Notes: generated from the letters alone by a model not told the origin. Shown: positions 1 to 8,258, counted from the stretch's first letter. The stretch is DNA of 64,000 nucleotides from Stieleria maiorica (GCF_008035925.1 NZ_CP036264.1:7969641-8033640), one strand, 5' to 3'. Program-made: numbers and translations.

Positions 1-308
1 GCAGTGAGCGGCTTCGTCGGCTTTTTCTTCTGGATGCTGATGGCTCAGATCGCATTTCGCTCAAGTCAACATGACATCGCCACAGAGCATTTCGGATTCT
101 TCTTGGGCGGAGTTTCGCTCGGTATGTTTTCCCGTTACATCGTCTCTCGAGGATCGGGAATAGACAGAGGCAAGGCAAAAGCCCTGCGGCGACCGAGGAC
201 CCACGCGATCGGCCGACGGAACAGCCATGGTTGCCGTTGCGGGCCCAGTGGATCGTGCCGGCATATTGGCTCGCCTGCCTTTACGCTTTCTATCGATTGA
301 CCTCGTAG
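1..308 (+). pseudogene. 3' part of a membrane protein, apparently frameshifted
   Basis: The reading frame open at the left edge encodes hydrophobic segments (roughly residues 3-20 and 31-45 of the visible part), then turns Arg-rich and ends at 300. A second frame, one base away, carries from about position 175 a tryptophan-rich hydrophobic stretch (WIVPAYWLACLYAFY) ending at a TAG at 306-308. A single-base slip between about 130 and 175 would join the two into one membrane protein. The start lies outside the window. I infer a frameshifted gene or a sequence error; the family is not recognised. The alternative is that the first frame is simply the true C-terminus. Confidence 0.35.
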
Positions 309-581
309 CAAGCTGCGGTTCGCGTTCCTCGGCAACGAAAACAGGTCGGCTGTGATTAATACCTCAGCTGTCGGCGGAATCGCTGGCCGAAGTGGCCGCA
401 TTCCTGCTCGTCCACATCTCGGTCACCGTCGGTATCGCCGTTGTAGCGATTGCGACACCCCGATGCTTGACTTTCGGTGGTTAGGTGCAACAAACTGGCC
501 TTTGGCGGTCGGTGCCGGATCGGCTGCCATGGGACGAAGGCAGTTCTCATATGCTGTTGAATTGGGTCGGGGGTCAAGCCA

Positions 582-1253
582 TTGCGATACGAACTTCAAA
601 CCCTTCTGTTCATCACCGCCTGCTCCGCGGTGCTTGCTTCGTGGGGTTCGAGTGCGTTCACTGCCACCTATCGAGGCAGCGCTCCCGCGTCATTGCTCTC
701 GCCGATTCAAACACAAATCACGGTTCATCCAAATGGAAACGTGCAATCGAGACGAATCACGTATTCGCTAGCGAATTACGGGATTTCTGAATTCGGCAAG
801 ATTCGACTTGCCGTCGCGGACAAGCCGTTTTCGGGCAAGTCATCAGGCACGTTGATTCTCTCACCAAGCCCGGCGCTTGCAAACGCGATCGCAAACTCGG
901 CCACCGGTGGTGCGGTCAGCTACACCGGTGTGGGCAACCGTCGATTCGAGAAAAAGATCATTGCCGGTGGGGCTTCGTGCCGATTTGGCGGCCTATCGTT
1001 CCAGATCGTGGATTGTGAGTTGCATTTGCTCGATGAAACCTTTCCGGTTGACGGCGACCCCACGCTGATCGTTGTCGACGCAAAGGGCCGGATCGAAGCT
1101 GTTGTCGAGATCCCGGTGCGTGCCGGCGCAGACGCCGCCCCAGGCATCGGAGCTGACCGGGCCGGATCCGATGCGTCAGGGGATCTGGGAAATGGTCGGG
1201 AAGGAAAAACGGGTGACGCGGACGATCCTTTCGGCGGCAGCCCGTTTGAATAG
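582..1253 (+). CDS. hypothetical membrane-anchored protein
   Basis: A 223-aa protein from a TTG codon, preceded by a G-rich stretch (GGGGGTC). Residues 6-25 form one hydrophobic segment (LLFITACSAVLASWG), either an uncleaved anchor or a signal peptide. The rest looks extracytoplasmic: beta-rich, with two cysteines (CRFGG... and VDCEL) that could form a disulfide. The last 40 residues are low-complexity Gly/Asp/Ala (AGADAAPGIGADRAGSDASG). I do not recognise a family. Codon use resembles its neighbours, and no other frame over this stretch gives a plausible protein. It stands alone, with 390 bp before the next gene. Confidence 0.5.
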   Translation: MRYELQTLLFITACSAVLASWGSSAFTATYRGSAPASLLSPIQTQITVHPNGNVQSRRITYSLANYGISEFGKIRLAVADKPFSGKSSGTLILSPSPALANAIANSATGGAVSYTGVGNRRFEKKIIAGGASCRFGGLSFQIVDCELHLLDETFPVDGDPTLIVVDAKGRIEAVVEIPVRAGADAAPGIGADRAGSDASGDLGNGREGKTGDADDPFGGSPFE

Positions 1254-1646
1254 ACGCGTTTGTTCCTGACTCAACCGCGGCGAGCGCCGTTCGACTCGCG
1301 AATTCCGGAATAAGATCCAACGCTGTTTATCGGAGCTCGACGTTGCAAGCTCGTTTCGCGAAAGCCGCTTGCGGTAGAAGTGCCTGGCGTGTCCATTCGG
1401 GAAGCCATGTCGAGTGTCGAATCGGATTCGTGCATCGGTTTCTTCTGAAACCGAGAAATGTCGATCTGAGAACTCGGCACACGGAAGGGGGTTCCCTGTT
1501 AACATGACTGGCCGGGCTGGCCGTGATGGATCCATCGCTGTGTGACCAGAGGTTTGGGATCGCCTCCGGCGCTTCCGAATTGGATCATGAGACTTTGATT
1601 ACTTGGTGTTGAGCAAGAATCCGTAACAAAAGCAGGGGTAAATGTC
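1254..1646. other. gene-free stretch, nothing recognised
   Basis: This 393-bp interval between the hypothetical membrane protein and the L,D-transpeptidase-like gene has no open frame with convincing protein character. I see no tandem repeat, tRNA or clear terminator. Its 3' end supplies the AGGGG ribosome-binding site (1634-1638) of the next gene. Confidence 0.5.
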
Positions 1647-2390
1647 ATGATGATGACCATTGCAAAGTCGGTTGGCAAAGGCGGTATCAACCGGGAGCCC
1701 GACGCGATGACGGTTCAAAGTTTGCTGAATCTGAATCTCAGTACACTCAACGCGAAGCTGGCCGCAAAAGGCCAGCCGAGGTTGGCTGCGCTGGCGGAGG
1801 ACGGCAAGGTTGGGACCAAAACAAAAGACGCGATCGGCGCGTACCAGCAGTACGTCATGGGCACGAAATCTCCCGATCAACGCGTTGATCCGAACGGCGA
1901 GACGCTGAAGCAGCTGAACCGGGTCACGGCAACACTGCCAGCGATCACCAACCTGACTGCCGTGTTCGAAAAGACGTTCCAGGCGAAGAAGCTGAACCAG
2001 ATGAAGACGGGGCGGATCCGCGTCAACAACGTGACGTACGCCTTCCGCTCTGGCAACAGCGGACGAGGGAACCTACCGGTTGGGTCGTACACGGTGGACA
2101 ACTACCGGACTCGCTCCAAAGCCGGATTCAAGGTGGACGGGGTCGGGTTCACCTACGACGTCAGCGACATCAAGGATGACTTTGGCGACCGGACGGCAGC
2201 CGCAAAAACGAAGGGATTGGCGAAAGGCAACCGTACCGAGCTCCGGATCCACCCTGACGGCGGCCGCCTGGGCACCGCCGGTTGTATCGGCATCATCGGC
2301 TCGGCGGCAACGCTCCGCGCCTTCAAACGCGACATGGATGCCGAGCTTGCCAAGGCGAAGAACGGTCAAGTTACGTTGAAGGTGAAATAG
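1647..2390 (+). CDS. L,D-transpeptidase-like peptidoglycan-binding protein
   Basis: A 247-aa protein. Residues 5-30 (SVGKGGINREPDAMTVQSLL) resemble the start of a peptidoglycan-binding module in which VQ.LLN is typical. The C-terminal part carries ELRIHPDGGRLGTAGCIGI (about residues 195-213), which matches the His-Gly-Gly...Cys active-site pattern of L,D-transpeptidase/Tlde1-like enzymes, with the Cys as nucleophile. No signal peptide is visible, so it may act in the cytoplasm, be exported by a dedicated route, or be an effector-like enzyme. Three Met codons are clustered; AGGGG at 1634-1638 lies eight bases before the ATG at 1647, which decides the start. No type VI secretion genes are nearby. 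The family call is fairly secure; the role is inferred. Confidence 0.75.
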   Translation: MMMTIAKSVGKGGINREPDAMTVQSLLNLNLSTLNAKLAAKGQPRLAALAEDGKVGTKTKDAIGAYQQYVMGTKSPDQRVDPNGETLKQLNRVTATLPAITNLTAVFEKTFQAKKLNQMKTGRIRVNNVTYAFRSGNSGRGNLPVGSYTVDNYRTRSKAGFKVDGVGFTYDVSDIKDDFGDRTAAAKTKGLAKGNRTELRIHPDGGRLGTAGCIGIIGSAATLRAFKRDMDAELAKAKNGQVTLKVK

Positions 2391-2518
2391 ACGACTCGCG
2401 GTCAACCGAGAATATTCTTTGTGATTTGTTGATGGGAATTGTCACACCCTCGCTGCCGGCGTGTCCAAGCTTGTGATCGTCTGTTCATTTCATCACTTTG
2501 GGCGACTGGGGGTCCGCC

Positions 2519-3403
2519 ATGCAAAATCCGTTCAGCGAGGTCGATTCGGACGACGTCTCGGATGCGGATCTGGTCGATCTGGCCGTCCGTGGCGATCGTG
2601 CCGCGCTGGAGACGCTGGTTTTGCGGCACCAGGCATGGATCTATAACATTTCGGTGCGAATGGTGTTTCACCCTCAAGATGCTGAGGAGGTGACCCAAGA
2701 AGTGCTCGTCAAAGTGATCACCAAACTGAGCACGTTTAAGGGAGAGAGCAAGTTTCGCACATGGTTGTACCGGATCGCCGCCAATCATGTTCTGAACATG
2801 AAGCGTCGCGGCGCAGAGGCTCACGAAATGACGTTTGCCGACTACGGTGAGGCGATCGCCGGGACGCCAGACTTGGAACTGCCTGATCCTGAGCATGTTC
2901 CCGTAGCCCTCCCGGTCTTGGTCGAGGAAGCCAAACACAGCTGCACGATGGGGATGTTGCTGTGCTTGGATCGCAGGCAACGGTTGATCTTTACGCTCGG
3001 CGAGATCCTGGGTGCGAGCGACACCGTCGGCGGCGAAGTTCTGGAGATGACCGCTGTCAATTTTCGCCAATGCCTCGCACGGGCCCGGCGTGACCTGCAC
3101 CATTTCATGAACCACCAGTGCGGTCTGGTCAACGCGAACAATCCCTGCCGCTGCCCCAAGAAAACGCGTGGTTTTATCGAAGCTGGGCATGTCGATCCGC
3201 ACCGGTTGATGTTTGCTTCGCGGCATGTCCAACGAATACGAGATGTGGTGGGTGAGACGGTCAGGGAGATCGAGGATCTGGTCGAGCAACAGCACGTTGC
3301 CCTTTACCGAGAGCATCCGTTTCTTCAGCCGGAGAATGCGATTGACTGGCTGCAACGCATGCTCCAGCGGGAAGAGGTGCGCAAAACACTGCGACTAAAT
3401 TGA
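2519..3403 (+). CDS. ECF RNA polymerase sigma factor with Cys-rich C-terminal extension
   Basis: A 294-aa sigma-70 family protein. Region 2 is clear (VRGDRAALETLVLRHQAWIY, then DAEEVTQEVLVKVITKL and SKFRTWLYRIAANHVLNMKR). Region 4 is weaker, around TVGGEVLEMTAVNFRQCLAR. The C-terminus extends about 90 residues past region 4 and contains CGLVNANNPCRC followed by KKTRGFIEAG, a possible metal or thiol sensor. I chose the ATG at 2519 because GGGGG stands seven bases before it; an upstream TTG at 2498 in the same frame is less likely. The SnoaL/NTF2-like gene starts 99 bp downstream on the same strand. No anti-sigma factor gene is adjacent, so control may sit in the extension. Confidence 0.85.
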   Translation: MQNPFSEVDSDDVSDADLVDLAVRGDRAALETLVLRHQAWIYNISVRMVFHPQDAEEVTQEVLVKVITKLSTFKGESKFRTWLYRIAANHVLNMKRRGAEAHEMTFADYGEAIAGTPDLELPDPEHVPVALPVLVEEAKHSCTMGMLLCLDRRQRLIFTLGEILGASDTVGGEVLEMTAVNFRQCLARARRDLHHFMNHQCGLVNANNPCRCPKKTRGFIEAGHVDPHRLMFASRHVQRIRDVVGETVREIEDLVEQQHVALYREHPFLQPENAIDWLQRMLQREEVRKTLRLN

Positions 3404-3502
3404 GGATTTTGATCCCACGCCCGTCACAGTCGGTTGCGAGCCGTGTCAATGAGTAAGAGGCAGCAAGGGCTGCTCGATTCACACTCATTCGAAGGGATCG
3501 CC

Positions 3503-3829
3503 ATGACTCTCAAACTCCCCGAACCCGTCGCGGGCTATTTCAAAGCGGACGAATCAAACGGCGAAGCCGTTGCACGTTGTTTCACCGGCGATGCCGTGGT
3601 GAAGGACGAAGGCCACACGTATCGCGGCCGCCAAGCGATCCAGAAGTGGAAAGAAGACGCGTCGACGAAGTACGTCTACACCTGCGAGCCGCTGAAGAGC
3701 GAGCAGCGGGAGGACCAGTGCGTCGTCACCTGCCGGTTGACCGGAAACTTTCCCGGTAGCCCAGTCGCCCTGAAGTATGTCTTCGAATTCGAGGGCGAGC
3801 AAATCGCGTCGTTAGAGATCGCCCCGTAG
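3503..3829 (+). CDS. SnoaL/NTF2-like fold protein
   Basis: A 108-aa protein with the pattern of small NTF2-like cyclase or ketosteroid-isomerase-fold proteins: an N-terminal helix with DESNGEAVARCFTGDAVVKDEG, the YRGRQAIQKWKED motif, and a C-terminal beta sheet (CVVTCRLTGNFPGSP, LKYVFEFEGEQIASLEI). The frame is open from an ATG at 3434, but AAGGGA at 3492-3497 precedes the ATG at 3503, and homologous proteins normally start close to MTLKLPEPV. It follows the ECF sigma factor on the same strand; such pairing is common in environmental bacteria, and the small protein may be a target or a ligand-binding partner of the regulator. No substrate can be assigned. Confidence 0.75.
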   Translation: MTLKLPEPVAGYFKADESNGEAVARCFTGDAVVKDEGHTYRGRQAIQKWKEDASTKYVYTCEPLKSEQREDQCVVTCRLTGNFPGSPVALKYVFEFEGEQIASLEIAP

Positions 3830-3921
3830 CCACGGCTCCTTCGTCATTGGAGGTGTCTGAGCAGCGACGGGGAAAATCAGCTCGTTGTCATCGTCGCTTT
3901 CGGCGGAAATCGACCGGTCCA

Positions 3922-4065
3922 TACTTTCACACGAATGGCACGGGCTTAGTGAGCCGACGGCGCTAGCCGCGGGTCTTGATACGCCTTGAACACGGCGGTA
4001 AGGCCCGAGGCTAGCGCCTACGGCTCAGCGTATTGGCTTCAGCCCGTGCCATTCTACTTTCACAC
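3922..4065. mobile_element. palindromic MITE-like element with 11-bp flanking duplication
   Basis: A 122-bp element occupies 3933-4054. Its ends are a perfect 14-bp inverted repeat (GAATGGCACGGGCT at 3933-3946 and its complement at 4041-4054). Inner parts are imperfectly complementary (GAGCCGACGGCGCTAGCC versus GGCTAGCGCCTACGGCTC), so the whole can fold into a long hairpin. It is flanked directly by TACTTTCACAC at 3922-3932 and again at 4055-4065, which looks like a target-site duplication. It has no coding capacity. Confidence 0.75.
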
Positions 4066-4083
4066 CTTTCTGGTACTAAACCC

Positions 4084-4584
4084 ATGAAATCAACACTGTT
4101 CACATTTTTCGTCTTGGCCTTCTGCCTTGGGACGATGGCGGACGACTCCAAGCTCGGCGAGGTTCGGTCGGAGGCCGATGCCAAGTCGAGGGCCATTGAG
4201 CGGGAACTCGAATCCTTCTCCGGGACCTGGCAGATCGTTGATGTGCAGCCGCCGGGAATTACGAAAGAAGCCAAGCGATTGGTCTTTCGAAAGGACCGAA
4301 CCTACGCGGCGCTGGACGCAGGCGATCAGGAGCTGTGGGCCGGCACCTTTGATCTCGACCCGACGTCAACGCCGAAAGTCTGGGATCACCGATCGGACGA
4401 AGCGAAAGAATCGGGTGGCGACGCCCTCGGGATTTACGAGCTGGACGGCGACAGGTTGAAGGTTTGCTGTGTCGTCGGTGTCTGGAAGGAGAAGCTGTGG
4501 TCGGGGAAGCCTCGCCCGGGCGAGTTCAAGCTGCCAAACGCGGATGTCGTGCTGGAGCTGCGACGGCTGGGCGCTGGCAGGTAG
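4084..4584 (+). CDS. TIGR03067-family secreted planctomycete protein
   Basis: A 166-aa protein. Residues 1-20 form a signal peptide ([20 protein letters not shown]). The mature part has the layout of the planctomycete TIGR03067 domain: [14 protein letters not shown], a central [12 protein letters not shown], the [13 protein letters not shown] motif, then [14 protein letters not shown] and a C-terminal RPGEFK. The family is probably a small lipocalin-like beta barrel; its function is unknown. I start it at the ATG at 4084 because a signal peptide follows at once, whereas the upstream extension in the same frame runs through the palindromic element at 3933-4054. It is a single gene, with a G-rich repeat about 110 bp past its stop. 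Confidence 0.8.
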   Translation: MKSTLFTFFVLAFCLGTMADDSKLGEVRSEADAKSRAIERELESFSGTWQIVDVQPPGITKEAKRLVFRKDRTYAALDAGDQELWAGTFDLDPTSTPKVWDHRSDEAKESGGDALGIYELDGDRLKVCCVVGVWKEKLWSGKPRPGEFKLPNADVVLELRRLGAGR

Positions 4585-4697
4585 CGCAAACGCGCTTCTG
4601 GGATTCGTCCCTTCGGTGCAGCCAATTCTGCTGCCTCCAATATTTTCCTTCCTCTCCACCCGACGACGGTGTCCTGTCACGTCGTTGGGAGTCGGGA

Positions 4698-4738
4698 GAG
4701 GGATGCAGAATGATGAGGGATGCAGAATGATGAGGGGC
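4698..4738 (+). repeat. short G-rich tandem repeat, GGGATGCAGAATGAT type
   Basis: Two exact copies of a 17-bp unit (GAGGGATGCAGAATGAT at 4698-4714 and 4715-4731) followed by GAGGGG. The core GCAGAATGAT is the same as in the larger arrays at 6725-6867 and 60692-60753, so this is a small member of a dispersed family. It lies downstream of a plus-strand gene with the G-rich strand on the sense strand. Confidence 0.65.
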
Positions 4739-4839
4739 GCGATGCCTGACGGTCAGCTGCTGGAGCCAGGCGAGTTCTGCGGAATCGAAACTCTTGGCGA
4801 GTTCCGCTACGCCATTCACTTAATCGTTGTGCCGCAGCC

Positions 4840-5508
4840 TTAGCCGAGTTTTTTGCCGATGAATTGGATCACGGAGGCGACGCCGGTGTGATACTTGCCT
4901 TCGACCACTTCGCGCTGGGTTTCTTGCAGTAGGATAGTTTCCAGTCCGGGGAGTTCCCTCTCGATCTTGGTGCACGTCATCAGCAGGTCTAATTCGCCAG
5001 GCCCGCCCGTGCCGCGATCACGTTGGTTTTCGGAGTACGCTTCGAGAATCAGGATGCCGCCCGGCTTCAAAGATTGCACCAAAAGCGGGTACAGACTGTC
5101 GCGAATCGAATTTGGCAGATGCGCGAAGATCGAGACGACCCCGCCATAGGTTTGTGGTTCGGGTTGAAAGTCATTCAGGTCTGCGACTTCCGTCGAGATC
5201 GAGACGCCGCTATTCGCTGCCAACTTCGCCGCTTTGGCGAGCCCGACGTCCGAGCCGTCGACCGCGTGGACACGCAATCCTTGAGTTGCCAGAAAGACGG
5301 CGTTGCGTCCCTCGCCTTCCGCAATCGAAAGCACGGGATCGACCAGCAGGTGGGCGTTTTTCGCGAGAAACGAATTCGGTTCGGTGCCGTAGGCAAATTC
5401 GGTTTCGGAAAACCTCGCGTTCCAATCTGGCAGTGACAAAGCGCTTCTCCTTCGTTGGCGGTTGAGCGGCCGTGCGGTGCTGGTCGAACTTGACGACTGA
5501 ACGGTCAC
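4840..5508 (-). CDS. class I SAM-dependent methyltransferase
   Basis: A 222-aa protein of the Rossmann-fold methyltransferase type. The SAM-binding motif I reads PVLSIAEGEGRNAVFLA (about residue 57 on), followed by an acidic motif II (VHAVDGSDVGLAKA), motif III around VSIFAHLPNSIRD and motif IV KPGGILILEAYSENQ. The arrangement resembles TehB-like and tellurite-resistance-type methyltransferases, but no substrate can be deduced. The proposed start is a GTG at 5508 with no ribosome-binding site; the N-terminal 25 residues (Ser/Arg-rich) look unlike the family, so the true start may lie inside, near LPDWNARF. It is divergent from the Rrf2 regulator, with only 17 bp between the two start codons, and is probably under the same control. 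Confidence 0.8.
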   Translation of the reverse strand: MTVQSSSSTSTARPLNRQRRRSALSLPDWNARFSETEFAYGTEPNSFLAKNAHLLVDPVLSIAEGEGRNAVFLATQGLRVHAVDGSDVGLAKAAKLAANSGVSISTEVADLNDFQPEPQTYGGVVSIFAHLPNSIRDSLYPLLVQSLKPGGILILEAYSENQRDRGTGGPGELDLLMTCTKIERELPGLETILLQETQREVVEGKYHTGVASVIQFIGKKLG

Positions 5509-5525
5509 GTAATAACATAAGTTAC
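5490..5525 (+). promoter_or_regulatory. candidate promoter and operator of the Rrf2 gene, likely leaderless
   Basis: TTGACG (5490-5495), a 17-bp spacer and TAACAT (5513-5518) make a plausible sigma-70-type promoter whose start point would fall at or next to the ATG at 5526. The dyad GTAA-N9-TTAC (5509-5525) covers the -10 element and fills the gap between the divergent start codons. No ribosome-binding site is present for either gene. Binding of the Rrf2 protein here would be autoregulatory; this is inference. Confidence 0.45.
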
Positions 5526-5993
5526 ATGAAGCGAGATAGCAAGCTCTCCGGCGTACTGCACATCCTGCTGCACATGGCCGAACTGGATGAGCCGGTGACG
5601 TCGAGTGACTTGGCGAAGATGATGGACACCAATCCGGTCGTGGTGCGTCGTCTGATGGCGGGGCTTCGCGAGCAGGGATACGTGCGATCGGAGAAGGGGC
5701 ATGGCGGCGGTTGGACTTTGGCGTGCGACTTGGACGAAGTCACGTTGCTGGACATTTACCAGGCCGTCGGCAGTCCTGCGTTGTTGGCGATCGGTAATCG
5801 CACCGAGTCGCCGGGGTGTCTGGTGGAGCAATCCGTGAACGCTGCGCTTGGCAAAACATTTGATGAAGCCGAACAGCTGCTGCTGCGGCGGCTCGGTGAA
5901 GTCACGCTCGCCTCGCTGAGCGCGGATTGTCACAAGCGACTCAAAACCAAAGGCATTTCACTGAAGGCAAAACGGAACGCGCATGGCGTCTAA
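5526..5993 (+). CDS. Rrf2-family transcriptional regulator
   Basis: A 155-aa protein. The N-terminal winged helix is typical of Rrf2 proteins: SKLSGVLHILLHMAELDEPVTSSDLAKMMDTNPVVVRRLMAGL then GYVRSEKGHGGGWTLA, the GxxGG wing. The region that in Fe-S members holds three cysteines has only one (SPGCLVEQ), with a second far downstream (SADCHK), so a classical 2Fe-2S site is unlikely; a thiol switch or other ligand is possible. I use the ATG at 5526 because the domain starts right after it; a longer in-frame start at 5472 would run through the promoter. Its 3' end overlaps the following methyltransferase gene by 11 bp, so the two are translationally coupled. Confidence 0.85.
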   Translation: MKRDSKLSGVLHILLHMAELDEPVTSSDLAKMMDTNPVVVRRLMAGLREQGYVRSEKGHGGGWTLACDLDEVTLLDIYQAVGSPALLAIGNRTESPGCLVEQSVNAALGKTFDEAEQLLLRRLGEVTLASLSADCHKRLKTKGISLKAKRNAHGV

Positions 5994-6678
5994 CCCGAAC
6001 TTTCTCAAAGCGGCTTTTCACGACCCGGAGGCGGTGGCCAAATATGCGGATTCGCCACGGATGGCCGTTCCGGGTTTCGCGGATATGCAGCGGATGGCGA
6101 GGTTGTTGCTGGCCGAGCGTGTGGGGAGCCGTGGCCGGATACTCGTCGTCGGTGCGGGAGGCGGCCTTGAGTTGAAGGCCTTTGCGGAAGCCGAACCAGG
6201 CTGGGAGTTCGATGGCGTTGACCCTTCGCCGTCAATGCTGCAACTTGCCAAGCAAACGCTTGGGCCCCATGCCTCGCGAGTCGCACTGCATGAAGGCAAG
6301 GTCGACGTTGCGCCCCGTGGGCCATTCGATGCAGCCACCTGCATTTTAACGATGCACTTCGCCGACATCGATGAGCGGAGACAGATGCTGACCGCCATTC
6401 GTCGGCGGATCAAACCGAACGGCCCGTTCATTGCTGTTCACTTGAGCTTTCCTCAATCAGGTGCGGCGCGAGCGCAGTGGCTTTCGCGATACGCAGCCTA
6501 TGTGGTGAGTTCCGGAGTCGATCCCGAAAAGGCATCGCTGGCTCGAGACGCAATCGACTCCCAATTGGAGATTCTTGATCCTGGGCAAGACGAGGGGCTG
6601 ATGCACGAGGCCGGGTTTTCTGACGTCAGTCTGTTCTACGCCGGATTCGCTTTCAAGGGTTGGGTGTCTTCTGCATGA
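5983..6678 (+). CDS. SAM-dependent methyltransferase
   Basis: A 231-aa class I methyltransferase. Motif I is GRILVVGAGGGLELKAFAEA (about residues 50-69), then the acidic motif FDGVDPSPSMLQLAKQ, a middle motif FDAATCILTMHFADIDER and the post-motif RIKPNGPFIAVHLS. The N-terminus (NFLKAAFHDPEAVAKYADSP) and C-terminus resemble tRNA-modifying CmoA-like or UbiE-like enzymes, but the match is too general for a substrate. The start overlaps the end of the Rrf2 gene (ATG at 5983, Rrf2 stop at 5993), so this is very likely the regulator's partner gene. Together with the divergent methyltransferase, two methyltransferases flank one regulator, suggesting a detoxification or thiol/metalloid methylation role; this is inference. 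Confidence 0.8.
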   Translation: MASNPNFLKAAFHDPEAVAKYADSPRMAVPGFADMQRMARLLLAERVGSRGRILVVGAGGGLELKAFAEAEPGWEFDGVDPSPSMLQLAKQTLGPHASRVALHEGKVDVAPRGPFDAATCILTMHFADIDERRQMLTAIRRRIKPNGPFIAVHLSFPQSGAARAQWLSRYAAYVVSSGVDPEKASLARDAIDSQLEILDPGQDEGLMHEAGFSDVSLFYAGFAFKGWVSSA

Positions 6679-6724
6679 GACACCTAATTGTTGCCAGCCG
6701 CCAACACTTGCTGTTCGTGACGAT

Positions 6725-6867
6725 GGGGGAAAAACGATGGGGGAAAAACGATGGGGGCAAAACGATGGGGGCAAAACGATGGGGGCAGGGGGATGGCAGA
6801 ACGATTCGGGGCAGAATGATGTCGAGCAGGGGGATGGCAGAATGATTCGGGGCAGAATGATGTCGAA
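6725..6867 (+). repeat. G-rich tandem repeat array (14-bp units plus 40-bp duplication)
   Basis: Four 14-bp units (GGGGGAAAAACGAT twice, then GGGGGCAAAACGAT twice, 6725-6780) lead into a second part in which a stretch of about 39 bp containing GATTCGGGGCAGAATGATG occurs twice (about 6789-6827 and 6828-6867). The same unit occurs at 32041-32172 and 60692-60753. It begins 46 bp after the stop of the plus-strand methyltransferase gene, G-rich strand in sense. Open frames across it are artefacts of the period. Confidence 0.85.
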
Positions 6868-6923
6868 CGCGGGGCCGCGTGAGGGGGGATTTCTCGACGC
6901 GATGACTAAACACACGCCCGAAA

Positions 6924-8219
6924 TCATGTCGCTAGCGATGGATGCGTCGGGTTTTCCAGCTGTTGGATCACGGCGTTGCTGAATCTGGCGGCAATGGCGC
7001 CGTCGACGACGCGATGGTCGAAGGAATACGACAGATAGACCATGTCACGGGCGTGGACGTTGCCGGCGACGTCGATGGACGGCTGTGTGAACCGTTTCCC
7101 GATTCCCATGATGCCGACTTCGGGATGATTGATGATCGGTGTGGTAAACAGTCCGCCGATGCTGCCGATCGAGGTCACGGTGAACGTGCTGCCGCGTAAA
7201 TCACCAGCCGCGAGCATGCCACTGCGAGCGGCAGAGGTCAGCCGCTGGATCTCCCCGGCCAGATCGATCAGGTTCTTATGATCCGCGTGGCGAACCACCG
7301 GAACGATCAGGCCGAGTGGTGTATCGGTCGCGATCCCGATGTGGTAGTGGTCATGCAGGACGATTTCATTGGCTCGTTCATCCAATCTGGAATTCACCAG
7401 CGGATACTCCTTGAGCGCCGCAACGGCGGCCTGGACCATGAAAGGAAGAAACGTCAGCTTCACCTCCGGGTACGAATCCTTCAGTGATTCCCGCACCTGA
7501 ACCAATTGGGTGACATCGCATTGATCGACGTACCCGAAATGCGGGATTTTCTGTTTCGCTTCGACCATGTGCCGAGCGATCTTTCGTCGCACGCCGCGAA
7601 ACTTGACTCGCGTTCCCGGTTTCAATTCCTCCGGTGCATCCGGCTTTTGATCGGCGTGCACTCTGGTTCTTGCTTCGCGGGCGGGGCCGTCGTGGGATCG
7701 CGCGCCGGTATGGCGTGACGATCGAATAAACTCGGTCATGTCATTGATCAACACACGTCCATCCGGCCCGCTGCCCGGGACAGCCGCCAAGTCGATGGCC
7801 AATCCACGGGCCATGCGGCGAACGGCGGGCGCCGCTTGAACGCCGGTCGTCGCCGTCACGTGATGCGGTGTCTCCGTCTCCGCTTTCTCCGGCGATCGCT
7901 GCACGACCTCGTGCGATTCTGTCGGCTGGATTCGTTCAACTTCGGTGTCAGGGTCGACCGCGTCGTCGGCAGCCGATTCGATCACCGCTTCCGAGGTGTA
8001 GCTTAACACGACCTGGCCGACTTTCATTTCGTTGCCGGGGTCGACGTGCAATTTGTCGATCTGTCCGGCAAACGGTGAGGGGACGTCCATCGTCGCCTTG
8101 TCGGTCAGCACTTCGGCAAGACTTTGTCCGGGTTGCACCTGGTCCCCGGGCTTGACCCGCCACTCAACGAGTTCGGCTTCGTAGATCCCTTCACCAAGTT
8201 CGGGAAGTTGAAAGTCCAT
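6924..8219 (-). CDS. bkdB: branched-chain 2-oxoacid dehydrogenase E2 (lipoamide acyltransferase)
   Basis: A 431-aa E2 protein. Domains in order: a lipoyl domain (residues 1-75; the lipoylated Lys is in TDKATMDVPS), a linker of about 50 residues, a peripheral subunit-binding domain (PAVRRMARGLAIDLAAVPGSG, about 130-165) and the catalytic acyltransferase domain (about 200-431) with the active-site motif DHRVVDGA near the C-terminus. It moves the acyl group from the E1 thiamine intermediate to CoA in the cytoplasm. The gene is last in an operon with HDO-like protein, E1-alpha and E1-beta upstream, 39 bp after E1-beta. Branched-chain rather than pyruvate specificity is inferred from the split E1 and the amino-acid catabolic surroundings. 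No E3 gene is in the window. Confidence 0.9.
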   Translation of the reverse strand: MDFQLPELGEGIYEAELVEWRVKPGDQVQPGQSLAEVLTDKATMDVPSPFAGQIDKLHVDPGNEMKVGQVVLSYTSEAVIESAADDAVDPDTEVERIQPTESHEVVQRSPEKAETETPHHVTATTGVQAAPAVRRMARGLAIDLAAVPGSGPDGRVLINDMTEFIRSSRHTGARSHDGPAREARTRVHADQKPDAPEELKPGTRVKFRGVRRKIARHMVEAKQKIPHFGYVDQCDVTQLVQVRESLKDSYPEVKLTFLPFMVQAAVAALKEYPLVNSRLDERANEIVLHDHYHIGIATDTPLGLIVPVVRHADHKNLIDLAGEIQRLTSAARSGMLAAGDLRGSTFTVTSIGSIGGLFTTPIINHPEVGIMGIGKRFTQPSIDVAGNVHARDMVYLSYSFDHRVVDGAIAARFSNAVIQQLENPTHPSLAT

Positions 8220-8258
8220 GGAATCGGCTCGTTACTCGGTAGTTGTTCGGAGCCCAGT

